64,000 nt of DNA from Pseudanabaena sp. FACHB-2040 (GTDB taxonomy: Bacteria > Cyanobacteriota > Cyanobacteriia > Phormidesmidales > Phormidesmidaceae): NCBI RefSeq assembly GCF_014696715.1, contig NZ_JACJQO010000005.1, forward strand, positions 806,001 to 870,000. Reading direction: 5' to 3'. The number at the start of each line of letters is the position of its first letter. The first letter of the stretch is position 1. Made by a program: the position numbers and the translations under genes. Positions 35,367 through 45,553 of this stretch are shown piece by piece. Under the pieces are notes generated by a model. The model did not search any database. It was given only the letters and a program-made list of their open reading frames with translations, and was not told where the DNA came from.

Positions 35367-35815
35367 GCTTTACATTTTGACACGTTTTCGAGCAGTTCCC
35401 TGGCCCTATCCCAAGGGTAACCTTTGCCAAGACTTCCCCAGCAGAATTACAGAGAGTGTGAAGCTTTATCGGCTGCGGTGAATGCAGTGAAAGCCATCTT
35501 CCTAGCTCACTGGCAAGACCAGAAAAATTGAGCCGTCTCTCCGCAAAAACCGTATATGAAGTTACAAAAATTGCCGCTTTAGCTATGCGTACGATCACAG
35601 GTCTCAGCTCTAGTAGGTTTTGCTCAATCCCTGGCCTACAACCTGCCGCAGACCAGACTTGTTTGAGTCTCGGACAAAGAGTGGGCCAATACCCATGAAG
35701 GATTGATAAGAGGAAAGAAACTTCCGAGAAATTACGGACGTATCCCTACTTGTAATTTTGTTAAGTCTGAACAGAGCGAACACAGGCACACCACCAGGGA
35801 AACAGTTTGACGGCC
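35367..35815. other. Intergenic region upstream of GGDEF-EAL gene
   Basis: About 450 bases between ribF and the GGDEF-EAL gene. I find no gene, RNA or strong hairpin here. The AT-rich part near 35740-35760 (CTTGTAATTTTGTTAAG) is the likeliest promoter area for the downstream gene. Short open frames on the minus strand in this stretch lack homology-like composition and are not called. Confidence 0.3.
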
Positions 35816-38026
35816 ATGACATCTACAGTTGCAGCATCCGGAGCAGGGGTCACCCAAGAGCGGTCCATCCCTCCCAACTTACATTTACAGTCCACCCTCG
35901 ACGCCCTGACTCTCCATCGAGTGGCTCTAGAGATCACAGAGCCAGGACAGTGCGTAATCGAGCTGTTTGATCACTACCCCCTACTGCCCGGCCTGATCTT
36001 AAAACGAGCTGGGCTTTTTTTTGGGGTGTTGTCTCGGCAGCGGTTTTATGAACTGATGGGGCGGCCCTTTAGTCTTGAGCTATTTGCCCGGCGCAGTTTG
36101 GCAACCATTTGTCATTGCGTAGATGTCAGAGCCTGGTCGCTGTCTGTTTCTACCCCAATTGTGGCGGCTGCCCGTCAAGCCCTGCGACGAGAAGCTGAGT
36201 CTTTCTACGAACCGATTGCGGTAGAGGTGCCAGATCAGGGCATCTGCCTGCTCGATATCCATGAGCTGTTTCAGGCCCAGGCCCTAATTCATGAGTTGGC
36301 CGTAGATGCTCTCAAGGAAAGCCAATATGCCCTGATGGCGGAAAAGGAGCTGGCCCAGATTACCCTGCAGTCAATCGGAGACGGGGTCATCACTACCGAT
36401 GCTAGCGGCAAAATCCAGTCTCTCAACCGCATTGCCGAACAGCTCACGGGCTGGACTCAGCAGCAGGCTCGAGGCCTCAACCTGTATCAGGTATTTACCT
36501 GCTTTGACGAGGCCACGGGGCAGACCCAACCCCCTCTACTCAAGGGGTTGCCCCTAATAGACCAGCCCCAAGCGGTAGCCATGACCGGGCGCTTGATCGA
36601 CCGAGAACAGCAGGAGCGCATCATCGACTATTCCACCTCACCGATCTGCGATGCTCAAGGCGGCATTCATGGGGTGGTGCTGGTGCTGCGAGATATCACC
36701 CACCAGCGGCGGCTGGCCCGGCAACTCCACTGGCAGGCTAGCCACGATGCGCTTACAGGTCTGACTAACCGCAACGAGTTTGAGCGACTGCTGCAGGAGA
36801 TCACCCAACAGCCCCCGACCAAAGCTGTTCAGCACACCCTCTGCTATCTAGACCTAGACCGCTTCAAAATTGTCAACGATACCTGCGGTCATCTGGCAGG
36901 AGATGAGCTGCTGCGGCAGATTAGTGCGCTGCTGCAAAGCCAGGTGCGAGGCAGCGACGTGGTGGCTCGCCTAGGGGGCGATGAGTTTGGCATTTTGCTC
37001 TACGACTGCAGCCTCGACCAAGGAACTGCGATTTCAGAAGTCATCCGCCACGAGATCCAGCAGTTCCGCTTTCTGTGGGAGGGGCAGTCTTTTACCATCG
37101 GAGCCAGCATCGGCATTACGACCATAGATGGGGCTTTGCCACCAACGGAGGTGCTGCGCCAAGGCGATCTGGCCTGCTACTGGGCTAAGCACGAGGGCCG
37201 CAACCGGGTCTGCCAGTTTCAGGAGGTAGAAGGCGACCACAGCTCAGAATTTGGCATGGTTTGGGTCTCTCGGCTGACCCAGGCGCTTGATCAGGGCGGG
37301 TTTTGCCTCTATCAGCAAAAGGTGGTTGATCCCTGGGGTAAAGACCAGCCGCTCCACAGTGAACTGCTGCTGCGCCTGGTTGATCGCGACAACACTCTGC
37401 ACCTGCCCAATGCCTTTTTGCCCACAGCAGAGCGCTATAGTCTTATGCCTGACATAGACCGCTGGGTAATTCGCCATGCTTTTAAAGCGTTTGGCCAGCG
37501 CCAGGCCATTTCCGTCGCCAACTTGTCAGAGGGGGCCGCAGACCAGCCTCTCTCTCGCTTTGCCATCAATCTCTCAGGGGCCAGCCTCAACGACAATCGG
37601 CTGGTGGAATTCATTCAAACAGAAATGGCGGCTCGGGCAGTTGCACCGCAGCAGGTTTGCTTTGAGATTACGGAGACAGTTGCGATCGCAAACCTAACTC
37701 GCGCCAGCGCCATCATCCACGCCCTCAAGCAGCTGGGCTGCCACTTTGCCCTCGACGACTTTGGCTGCGGCATGTCAGCCCTGACCTCACTAAAAACGCT
37801 GCCGGTCGATTTTCTCAAGATTGACGGCAGCTTCATTCGAGACATCACAACCGATGCCGTTGCCTTTGTCATGGTCAAATCGATCCACGAGGTCGCGCGG
37901 GTCATGGGGCTAAAGACCATCGCTGAGTGGGTCGATAACGAAGCCACCCTCAATACCCTACGCGGCATCGGCATTGACTATGTGCAGGGCTATTTTATCG
38001 ATCAGCCTCAGTCCATAGAGGCTTGA
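35816..38026 (+). CDS. PAS-GGDEF-EAL c-di-GMP enzyme with CBS-like N-terminus
   Basis: A 736-residue protein starting at ATG 35816. Residues ~15-145 look like a CBS-pair-type module (LILKRAGLFFGVLSRQRFYE). A PAS domain follows (LAQITLQSIGDGVITTDASG). The GGDEF domain is intact (VVARLGGDEFGILLY), with an RGSD inhibitory site five residues upstream. The EAL part reads ELL (SELLLRLVD) with FAINLSG, CFEITETVA, DDFGCGMSALTSL, FLKIDGSFI and TIAEW, keeping the catalytic Glu, Asp and Lys. The enzyme may both make and degrade c-di-GMP. It converges with the next gene, with 12 bases between stops. Confidence 0.92.
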   Translation: MTSTVAASGAGVTQERSIPPNLHLQSTLDALTLHRVALEITEPGQCVIELFDHYPLLPGLILKRAGLFFGVLSRQRFYELMGRPFSLELFARRSLATICHCVDVRAWSLSVSTPIVAAARQALRREAESFYEPIAVEVPDQGICLLDIHELFQAQALIHELAVDALKESQYALMAEKELAQITLQSIGDGVITTDASGKIQSLNRIAEQLTGWTQQQARGLNLYQVFTCFDEATGQTQPPLLKGLPLIDQPQAVAMTGRLIDREQQERIIDYSTSPICDAQGGIHGVVLVLRDITHQRRLARQLHWQASHDALTGLTNRNEFERLLQEITQQPPTKAVQHTLCYLDLDRFKIVNDTCGHLAGDELLRQISALLQSQVRGSDVVARLGGDEFGILLYDCSLDQGTAISEVIRHEIQQFRFLWEGQSFTIGASIGITTIDGALPPTEVLRQGDLACYWAKHEGRNRVCQFQEVEGDHSSEFGMVWVSRLTQALDQGGFCLYQQKVVDPWGKDQPLHSELLLRLVDRDNTLHLPNAFLPTAERYSLMPDIDRWVIRHAFKAFGQRQAISVANLSEGAADQPLSRFAINLSGASLNDNRLVEFIQTEMAARAVAPQQVCFEITETVAIANLTRASAIIHALKQLGCHFALDDFGCGMSALTSLKTLPVDFLKIDGSFIRDITTDAVAFVMVKSIHEVARVMGLKTIAEWVDNEATLNTLRGIGIDYVQGYFIDQPQSIEA

Positions 38027-38038
38027 AATTCAGCCAAG

Positions 38039-40723
38039 CTAAAAGCGGAGGTGAGTAGTTCGATTTTTGCAGCAGATTTTCTCCCCTTCAGGAGCGCAGT
38101 ATTCTTGAATGAACCGCATCATGCCCTGGGCACTGAGGGGACGACTAAACAGATAGCCTTGGGCACAGTGGCACTGCAGCCCTAGCAGGACATGCAGCTG
38201 AGACTCACTTTCAACGCCCTCAGCAATCACCGTCAGGCCCAAGCCCCGGCCCAGCGCCACGATGGTCTGGGCGATGGCCGCATCGCCTGGATTGTCCATC
38301 AGGTCTTGGGTAAAAGCTTTGTCTAGCTTCAGGGTATCCAGCGGAAAATGCTTGATGGCCGTCAGAGAAGAATATCCCGTACCAAAGTCATCTAGAGCAA
38401 TGCGGATACCCATCTGCCGCAGTTGCTTCAGCATGCGAATGGCTGAGTCCATGTCCTGCATGGCCGCACTCTCAGTAATCTCCAGCTCCAGGCAGGCCGG
38501 AGAAACGCTGTAAGTATTCAATGCTTCCCAAATCAACTGAGGCAGATCGGCCCGGTAAAACTGCTTGGGCGACAGGTTTACGCACACCCTCAAGTCAGGA
38601 AAACCAGCCTCTCCCCAGAGCTGCTGCTGCTGGCAGGCCGTCTGCAGGGCCCAGCGACCAATATCGTGGATCAATCCCGTCTCCTCGGCCAGCGGGATAA
38701 ACTCACCAGGCGAAATAAAGCCTAGGGTCGGGTGCTGCCAGCGAATCAACGCTTCTAGCCCAATCAATCGCCCCGTCGCAATCTCCAGCTGAGGCTGGTA
38801 ATAAAGCTCCAGCTGCTGGCTGATTAGGGCGCGCCTGAGATCGCCCTCTAGCGTCAGCGCTTCCAACGCCGCTGGGCCTTTTTCCCGCTGATAGAGCTGA
38901 AAGGTATGAAGCCCCTCCTGCTGTGCCTTTTTCACCGCCACACTGGCGCAGCGGAGCAGGGTATCGGCATCTTCGCCATCGTAGGGAGCTAGCGCCATGC
39001 CCAGACTAGAGGTGATGTAAATTTCCCGGTCATGGAGGTGAAACGGCTCTGCGACATGCCGCATGATCTCTTCGATTAGGGCCAGCACGTCCTCTGCTGA
39101 GTGCAGCCCCGGCAGCAGCAGGGTAAATTCGTCGCTGCCCCAGCGAGCCAAAAAGTCCTGGGGCCGTAGGTTAGCCTGAAGCCGCTCAGCTACCTGCTGC
39201 AGCAAGAGATCGCCCGCTTCTGACCCCAAGCTTTCATTGATGCGCTTAAAGCGGTTGATGTCCAAAATGGCGATGCCGATCATCTCGTTGGACTGGTCGG
39301 CTTCCATTAGCGCCAACGTCAGCCGCTCTGTAAACAGCAGGCGATTGGGTAGGCCGGTTAGGCTGTCGTGGGAGCTTTGGTAGCGCACCATCGCTTCTAT
39401 CCGCCGCTGCAGAATCGACATCGACAGGTGCAGGCCAATGGCCTGCAGCAGCTTCAGCTCTTCAGCACTCCAGCGGTCGGGTTGATCTTGGCGCAGCTCT
39501 CGCCACACCTCAAAAGACAGCTTGGGAAACCGCAGCCGCTGGTTGGAGTCGCACTGACCAGCCCAGGCAATACTGACGTTATAGCCCCGGCGAAACAGCG
39601 TAATGTACCCCAGGTAATGCTCCTGAAAGGCCAGGGGAATTACGAGAAAAGAGCGAATAGGGGTCGGATCAAACAGGGCGACCAGCGGCTTCCACAGGTC
39701 TTGCTGAAGATCAAGCAGGGTTCCAGAAAAGGGCTGGCTGCTGGGGTAAACGGCTGATTGCCCTGAGCCTAGAGACGCTAATTCCTGCCGAGCAAAAGCG
39801 GGATGAATCTCTGGATTGGGCTCTACTACCAAGCCACGGATTTGCTGGTCTACCCATGCCTGCCATAGGGGCAGATCTTCTAGTGCTGGCTCTAGCGGCT
39901 GATCACCAATGGTATAGGTCTGGCTATGGGGGTTGACCCGATCTCCTAGCAAGTGCAGTCGGCCGCCGCTGGCATTGAGTTCTTTTACCAGGGTTTCGAG
40001 TACCTGCTGGCGTAGGCTGGGTAGCGCCAGTGGATAGTGCAAGATCTGGCCGACACGGCTAACAATGGCTTCGTGCTCAGCCTGCTGCTGCGCTTGGAGT
40101 AGGAGAGAGGACTGTGCGATCGCAATTTCTAGCTGGTCTGCCAACAGCTGCAGGATCTGCAGTTCCCGCTCACTAAAGCGACGAGGCGTCGAGTGGTGAA
40201 CCGCCAGCAGCCCCCACAGCCCCTCCTGATGCAGAATAGGCATGACCAGAGAAGAGGCCACTCCCATCGCAGAGAGATACTCCAGGTGGCAAGGATCGAC
40301 CTGTCTGTAGTCGGTTGGCTTTGCAGTTCCGGTATGAAGGGGTAGCTCCTCCCGGCTGCTAACCGTTTTGCGCTGAGCCGACACATCAACAATCACCCGC
40401 AGGCGAGACTTGAGAAACTGGGCCCGAGCTTCAGGCGGAATATCTGCTGCCGGAAAGCGAAGATTGAGCAGGCTTGGCAGAGTCTCCGCATTGACAGCTT
40501 CAGCAATAACTTCTCCGCTCCCATCCAGCTCAAAACGGTAGATTTTAACGCGATCAACTTTAAGAAGTTTGAAGATTTCTTTTACAGCAGACTCTAAGAC
40601 CTCCTTAAGGTCTAGAGACTGACGAATACGACTGGTAATTTGATAAAGCAGATTTTCGTAATCAGACACTTGAATAACCCTGTGAAAGGCAGAGAAACAG
40701 AAGCCACACCTGATCTCTGGCAT
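38039..40723 (-). CDS. GAF-GAF-GGDEF-EAL protein with bilin-like GAF
   Basis: An 894-residue signalling protein. The first GAF (residues ~25-205) is phytochrome-like: FPAADIPPEAR (90-100) and 'VDPCHLEYLSAMGVASSLVM', with Cys145-His146 at the place where phytochromes and cyanobacteriochromes attach bilin. A second GAF spans ~225-440. The GGDEF reads GSDEF (LARWGSDEFTLLL), a variant that may be weak or inactive, with an RPQD inhibitory site. The EAL is standard: GLEALIRWQHP, CVNLSPKQF, ELEITESA, DDFGTGYSSL, LKLDKAF and IAEGVES. The likely net activity is c-di-GMP hydrolysis, possibly light-controlled. Start ATG 40723; a GTG at 40669 (VSDYENLLYQI) matches relatives better. Confidence 0.9.
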   Translation of the reverse strand: MPEIRCGFCFSAFHRVIQVSDYENLLYQITSRIRQSLDLKEVLESAVKEIFKLLKVDRVKIYRFELDGSGEVIAEAVNAETLPSLLNLRFPAADIPPEARAQFLKSRLRVIVDVSAQRKTVSSREELPLHTGTAKPTDYRQVDPCHLEYLSAMGVASSLVMPILHQEGLWGLLAVHHSTPRRFSERELQILQLLADQLEIAIAQSSLLLQAQQQAEHEAIVSRVGQILHYPLALPSLRQQVLETLVKELNASGGRLHLLGDRVNPHSQTYTIGDQPLEPALEDLPLWQAWVDQQIRGLVVEPNPEIHPAFARQELASLGSGQSAVYPSSQPFSGTLLDLQQDLWKPLVALFDPTPIRSFLVIPLAFQEHYLGYITLFRRGYNVSIAWAGQCDSNQRLRFPKLSFEVWRELRQDQPDRWSAEELKLLQAIGLHLSMSILQRRIEAMVRYQSSHDSLTGLPNRLLFTERLTLALMEADQSNEMIGIAILDINRFKRINESLGSEAGDLLLQQVAERLQANLRPQDFLARWGSDEFTLLLPGLHSAEDVLALIEEIMRHVAEPFHLHDREIYITSSLGMALAPYDGEDADTLLRCASVAVKKAQQEGLHTFQLYQREKGPAALEALTLEGDLRRALISQQLELYYQPQLEIATGRLIGLEALIRWQHPTLGFISPGEFIPLAEETGLIHDIGRWALQTACQQQQLWGEAGFPDLRVCVNLSPKQFYRADLPQLIWEALNTYSVSPACLELEITESAAMQDMDSAIRMLKQLRQMGIRIALDDFGTGYSSLTAIKHFPLDTLKLDKAFTQDLMDNPGDAAIAQTIVALGRGLGLTVIAEGVESESQLHVLLGLQCHCAQGYLFSRPLSAQGMMRFIQEYCAPEGEKICCKNRTTHLRF

Positions 40724-40795
40724 TCAGTGTTCCCAGCTACTAATGCTCCCTCACGATGTTTCTTTTGGGCGATCAGGCTGAGCTTGAGCCACGAC

Positions 40796-40829
40796 AAAAA
40801 GGGAGAAACTGAACCAGCTTCTCCCTTTT
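40796..40829 (-). terminator. Rho-independent-like terminator of prk
   Basis: On the minus strand AAAAGGGAGAA (40819-40829) pairs with TTCTCCCTTTT (40797-40807), an 11-bp stem with an 11-base loop, followed by a T. It lies 170 bases downstream of the prk stop, on the prk transcript and before the next gene on the same strand. Confidence 0.65.
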
Positions 40830-40897
40830 CCAATATCTTTTTTGACCGTTTCTACAGGCCGACATCCAGCAAGGGCAGGCCAGTCAGCAAACTAGCA

Positions 40898-40975
40898 GGT
40901 GCGTCACGCGTTGCGATCGCACACCCTACTATTATGAGTCGGTGCGTTGCGCCAAGGTGACAACAAACCCTACTA
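40898..40975. repeat. Tandem pair of GGTGCGT...ACCCTACTA elements
   Basis: Two diverged copies lie side by side: GGTGCGTCACGCG...CACACCCTACTA (40898-40931) and GGTGCGTTGCGCC...CAAACCCTACTA (40941-40975). This is a common cyanobacterial intergenic repeat form. It sits between the prk stop and its terminator-like hairpin. Confidence 0.6.
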
Positions 40976-40998
40976 CCTTTTGCCTACGGCCTTGCCCC

Positions 40999-42003
40999 TT
41001 AAGCTTTAGCAGCCACTTCAGGCGTCTTCGCAATCAGCCGCTCATAGGTCGCCCGCATCTTCAGACCCACCAGCACCTGGAACAAACCACTGCCGTTGTT
41101 AGAGCCAGGATATTCCCGGTGCTTCAACAGCAGCTCGCTCATCTCACCATAGTACTTAGTGGAGGTGTTGCTCAGGTGGCTCTCAATGTAGATCATCTCT
41201 TCGAGCCGATCAAATTGGCCGTCTACCTCCAGAACAGACACCTCATTGCCGTAGTAGGCGTCGGGGCCGTAGTGCATACGGATACCGGGGTATGAGCAGG
41301 TCAGCTTACGACCGCAGGGAATCCAGTCAATGGTGGAACCCTCGTCAAACAGGTAGACTGGGCTAAAGCCTTCAATGCCTTCCCGCTGAATCAGGCGTAC
41401 CCGCAGGACTTTCTTCTCCTGGTCATCAGGAATGAGCTGGGTGGGCAGAATTTGAATAACTACGTCGGCGTACTGCTTTTGCACGTCGATGAAGGCTTCA
41501 AAGTCAGGACGGCGGGCATTGATAGAGGCCAAAACATCTTCGTAGCGGTGACCCCGCTCAGCCATGTCCCGCTGAATCTTCCAGGCAATTTTGACTTCAT
41601 CGCTGATATCGAGGTACACGCTGAAGTCAAGCAGCGCCCGCACGCGCTCATCGTAGAGTGGGTGTAGACCTTCAATCACGACGATGTGGTTGGGGTTTAT
41701 CCGCTCCGGCGGATCGATTTCGCCAGTCTCGTGGTTGTAAATGGGCTTGTCAATAGACTGCCCTTCCTTCAAAGCTTTGATTTGTTCGTACATCAAATCA
41801 AAGTTGTTGGCCTTGGGGTTGAGTGCTGTAACGCCCTGCTCCTTACGCTGCTTGCGGTCAAGGCTGTGATAGTCATCTAGGCAGATGACCGTCATAAACT
41901 CTTCGCCAAACAGGTCTTCAAGACGACGCAAAAAAGTAGATTTGCCGCATCCAGAGTCTCCGGCAACACCGATCAAAACCACGCGGTCTGGCTTACTGGT
42001 CAT
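40999..42003 (-). CDS. prk: Phosphoribulokinase
   Basis: A 334-residue Calvin-cycle enzyme that phosphorylates ribulose 5-phosphate to ribulose 1,5-bisphosphate with ATP. Walker A is GVAGDSGCGKSTF; conserved blocks include ICLDDYHSLDRK, PIYNHETGEIDPPE and VVIEGLHPLYDERVR. The regulatory Cys19 (GDSGCGKS) and Cys41 (VICLDDYH), plus the C-terminal pair in 'DWIPCGRKLTCSYPG', are present, so thioredoxin/CP12 redox control is expected. Length and C-terminus are normal. It is divergent from petH across a 734-base region. ATG at 42003. Confidence 0.98.
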   Translation of the reverse strand: MTSKPDRVVLIGVAGDSGCGKSTFLRRLEDLFGEEFMTVICLDDYHSLDRKQRKEQGVTALNPKANNFDLMYEQIKALKEGQSIDKPIYNHETGEIDPPERINPNHIVVIEGLHPLYDERVRALLDFSVYLDISDEVKIAWKIQRDMAERGHRYEDVLASINARRPDFEAFIDVQKQYADVVIQILPTQLIPDDQEKKVLRVRLIQREGIEGFSPVYLFDEGSTIDWIPCGRKLTCSYPGIRMHYGPDAYYGNEVSVLEVDGQFDRLEEMIYIESHLSNTSTKYYGEMSELLLKHREYPGSNNGSGLFQVLVGLKMRATYERLIAKTPEVAAKA

Positions 42004-42611
42004 AGCTTCCCTCTAAACAACAGACATAAAAACGACGGCAGCTTCCCAGATTCCTCCTCAGGCGTCAGGTGCCTGCCTTAGGAAATCCCCAATCAGGGGA
42101 CAGAATCTTTCTGAACGAGCCCATCGGGCCAGATTTTCCCTGCAATGTTAGTGCCGGTTCGAGGCTCGCAGGCCGACTTTTGTCAGTCCAAACGAAAAAC
42201 AAAACGGATAACATCACCAGTGCCGGAGAAGTCAAGCCCGACCCCTCAGTTCAGACCAACGCCCCAACCTCAAAGAGCTGAAGGCACGGAGGGCGGTAAG
42301 TATTTCATACTAATCGCTAGTAGCATCCTACCAGAAGCCGACACCCCCTACAACTGAGTGATCGCTCTCTCTATAAGAAAGCTAATGGCCCTTTCAAGCT
42401 AGGTTTGGCGGTATCTGGCGACCCTCAACACCCTGCAGGCAGTTACGCTATTCGCCTTTAAAGCAAAAAGCGTCAAAGATCACAATCTTCTTAGAGAAAA
42501 TTCGTTAGCCTCTAACCAGTACATAGCTGTGCCTACATCTATGGTGGCTACTTTTAGGCTGCTCAAGACTCGTGAGCTGCGGCAACTAGGCTGCATTACA
42601 GTGATACGCTA
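42004..42611. other. Long divergent regulatory region between prk and petH
   Basis: The prk-petH intergenic region is 734 bases. I find no convincing gene in it. Several short open frames exist but have no homology-like features. I looked for the NtcA consensus GTA-N8-TAC and found only wrongly spaced forms (GTA-N12-TAC near 42519; GTA-N9-TAC near 42296), so NtcA control is not supported here. The length suggests long leaders for one or both genes. Confidence 0.35.
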
Positions 42612-42675
42612 GGGTAAACATTAGCTTGAACCGTCTTCGAGGGCTTCCTTCGGTTCTGCTCAGGCTGGTTTACCC
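42612..42675 (+). promoter_or_regulatory. Nested long-range stem in petH leader
   Basis: GGGTAAAC (42612-42619) pairs perfectly with GTTTACCC (42668-42675), and inside it GAACCG (42628-42633) pairs with CGGTTC (42651-42656), with AGC/GCT extending the inner stem. The element ends 62 bases before the FNR-L start codon. In Synechocystis, petH leader structure controls whether the long or short FNR is made, so this could be the equivalent, but that is inference. Confidence 0.55.
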
Positions 42676-42710
42676 AAGAAAAAGCTTATTCACTCCATCG
42701 TAGTTGTTAG

Positions 42711-43961
<1,251 letters not shown>

Positions 43962-43999
43962 GGCTCCTTGAGGACAAGGCCAACCAGAACCAGATGAAA

Positions 44000-44033
44000 C
44001 AGATAGAGACGCGATTAATCGCGTCTCTATCTG
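44000..44033. terminator. Perfect 17-bp-arm palindrome after petH
   Basis: A perfect palindrome with arm CAGATAGAGACGCGATT and its exact complement, centred at ATTAAT, starts 38 bases after the petH stop and is followed by TTTTAGG. It most likely ends the petH transcript. AGAGACGCGATTAATCGCGTCTCT-type palindromes are common in cyanobacterial genomes. Confidence 0.65.
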
Positions 44034-44144
44034 TTTTAGGGCACCTTGTGGGGCAGGTCGTGGGAACCGTTGGCCCAATTTGGGTTGATGGCGAGATCCG
44101 CCTACAATTGGGGGGTAGAGAGCGCAGAGATAGGAAGGGTAGCT

Positions 44145-45467
44145 TTGGCGGTTAGGATTGGCCTTCTAGGATTGGGAACGGTGGGGACAGGTACAGCCAA
44201 GATCTTGCTTGATCCGGCTGAGCGGCATCCGCTGGTCAAAGACATTGAAATTGTGCGGGTGGGGGTGCGTTCTCTAGATAAACCCCGCCAAGTCGAGATC
44301 CCGGTCGAGCAGTTGACGACTGACCTAGAGTCGATCGTGACTGATCCTGACGTAGATGCGGTCGTTGAGGTGATGGGCGGACTAGAGCCAGCTCGCTCTT
44401 TGATTCTTAAGGCCATTGACCACGGGAAGCATGTGGTTACGGCTAATAAGGCCGTGATCGCTCGCTATGGCAATGAGATCTTTACGGCGGCTAATGAGGC
44501 TGGGGTGTATGTTTTGCTGGAGGCTGCTGTAGGCGGCGGCATTCCGGTGATTCAGCCGTTGAAGCAGGCGCTGGGGGTAAACCGCATCCACGCTGTGATC
44601 GGCATTGTCAATGGGACAACAAACTACATTTTGACTCGGATGCAGCGGGAGGGGGGCGACTTTGAGCCCATTTTGGCTGATGCTCAGCGGTTGGGCTACG
44701 CCGAGGCAGACCCCAGTGCTGATGTAGATGGTCTAGATGCAGCCGACAAGATTGCCATTCTGGCGTCGCTGGCTTTTGGCGGTCGAATAAAGCTATCTGA
44801 GGTCTATGCAGAGGGGATTCGCAACGTTACGGCAGCCGATATTGCCTACGCGAATCGGTTGGGTTTCGTGATTAAGCTGCTTGCGATCGCACGCCGCGAT
44901 ACCAGCCTAATTTCTCAAGACCCCCTAGAGCAGCTACAGATCCGGGTGCATCCAACCCTGGTGCCCGAAAATCATCCTTTGGCCAGCGTCAACGAGGTTT
45001 ACAACGCTATCTTGGTGGAGGGTGACCCGATTGGGCAAGTCATGTTCTTTGGACCGGGAGCGGGGTCAGGGCCAACGGCCAGCGCCGTGGTTTCTGACCT
45101 GATCAACTTGGCCGCTAACCTAAAGTCTCAAAGCAGTCCTAGGGGCGAGGCAAAAGTAGCAAATCCGCTGCTGGCCTGCTCGCACCAGCACTACTGCAAA
45201 GTTAGCCCGATGGCCGACATCGTTAGTCGCTTTTATGTGCGCCTGCTGGCCAGGGATGAACCTGGCGTAATCGGCAAGTTAGGCACCTGCTTTGGCAACC
45301 ACGACGTCAGCCTGGAATCGGTCGTGCAGATTGGCATGCGAGACAACTGTTCGGAAATTGTGATTGTCAGCCATGAGGTGAAGGAAGCTAACTTCCAAAC
45401 TGCACTGGATGAGCTGCGCGGCACGACGGCTATTGACAGCATCGCTAGTGTCCTGCGAGTGCTCTAG
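44145..45467 (+). CDS. hom: Homoserine dehydrogenase
   Basis: A 440-residue enzyme reducing aspartate semialdehyde to homoserine for threonine and methionine synthesis. The N-terminal Rossmann motif is IGLLGLGTVGTGTA, followed by HVVTANKAVIA, 'GGGIPVIQPLKQALGVNRIH', VNGTTNYILTRM and YAEADPSADVDGLDAADK. A C-terminal ACT domain (YVRLLARDEPGVIGKLGTCF, NDCSEI-type RDNCSEIVIVSH) suggests feedback by threonine. I choose TTG 44145 as start because AGGAAGG lies 9 bases before it and it yields the usual N-terminus; ATG 44088 is in frame too. Confidence 0.93.
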   Translation: MAVRIGLLGLGTVGTGTAKILLDPAERHPLVKDIEIVRVGVRSLDKPRQVEIPVEQLTTDLESIVTDPDVDAVVEVMGGLEPARSLILKAIDHGKHVVTANKAVIARYGNEIFTAANEAGVYVLLEAAVGGGIPVIQPLKQALGVNRIHAVIGIVNGTTNYILTRMQREGGDFEPILADAQRLGYAEADPSADVDGLDAADKIAILASLAFGGRIKLSEVYAEGIRNVTAADIAYANRLGFVIKLLAIARRDTSLISQDPLEQLQIRVHPTLVPENHPLASVNEVYNAILVEGDPIGQVMFFGPGAGSGPTASAVVSDLINLAANLKSQSSPRGEAKVANPLLACSHQHYCKVSPMADIVSRFYVRLLARDEPGVIGKLGTCFGNHDVSLESVVQIGMRDNCSEIVIVSHEVKEANFQTALDELRGTTAIDSIASVLRVL

Positions 45468-45511
45468 TGTGGGGGCTGTTTAAGCGGTATGGCTCGTTGG
45501 CTAACCCCCTG

Positions 45512-45532
45512 CTCCCCTTAATAAGCGGGGGA
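45512..45532. terminator. Hairpin between hom and prmC
   Basis: CTCCCC (45512-45517) pairs with GGGGAG (45527-45532) around TTAATAAGC, preceded and followed by CCCCCT and ACCCCTTATTT. It looks like the CCCCCTTAATAAGGGGG dispersed repeat and may attenuate transcription from hom into prmC. Confidence 0.5.
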
Positions 45533-45553
45533 GAAAGACCCCTTATTTAAGAC

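Noticed and set aside
35335-35822. Minus-strand small frames upstream of ribF
   Set aside because: They overlap the ribF start or have no ribosome site, no conserved features and atypical composition.
42145-42175. GGTTCGAGGCTC piece resembling a tRNA T-arm
   Set aside because: No cloverleaf can be built around it and no acceptor stem or anticodon arm is found.
42296-42540. NtcA-type sites GTA...TAC upstream of petH
   Set aside because: The spacings found are 9 and 12 bases, not the required 8, and no matching -10 lies 22 bases downstream.
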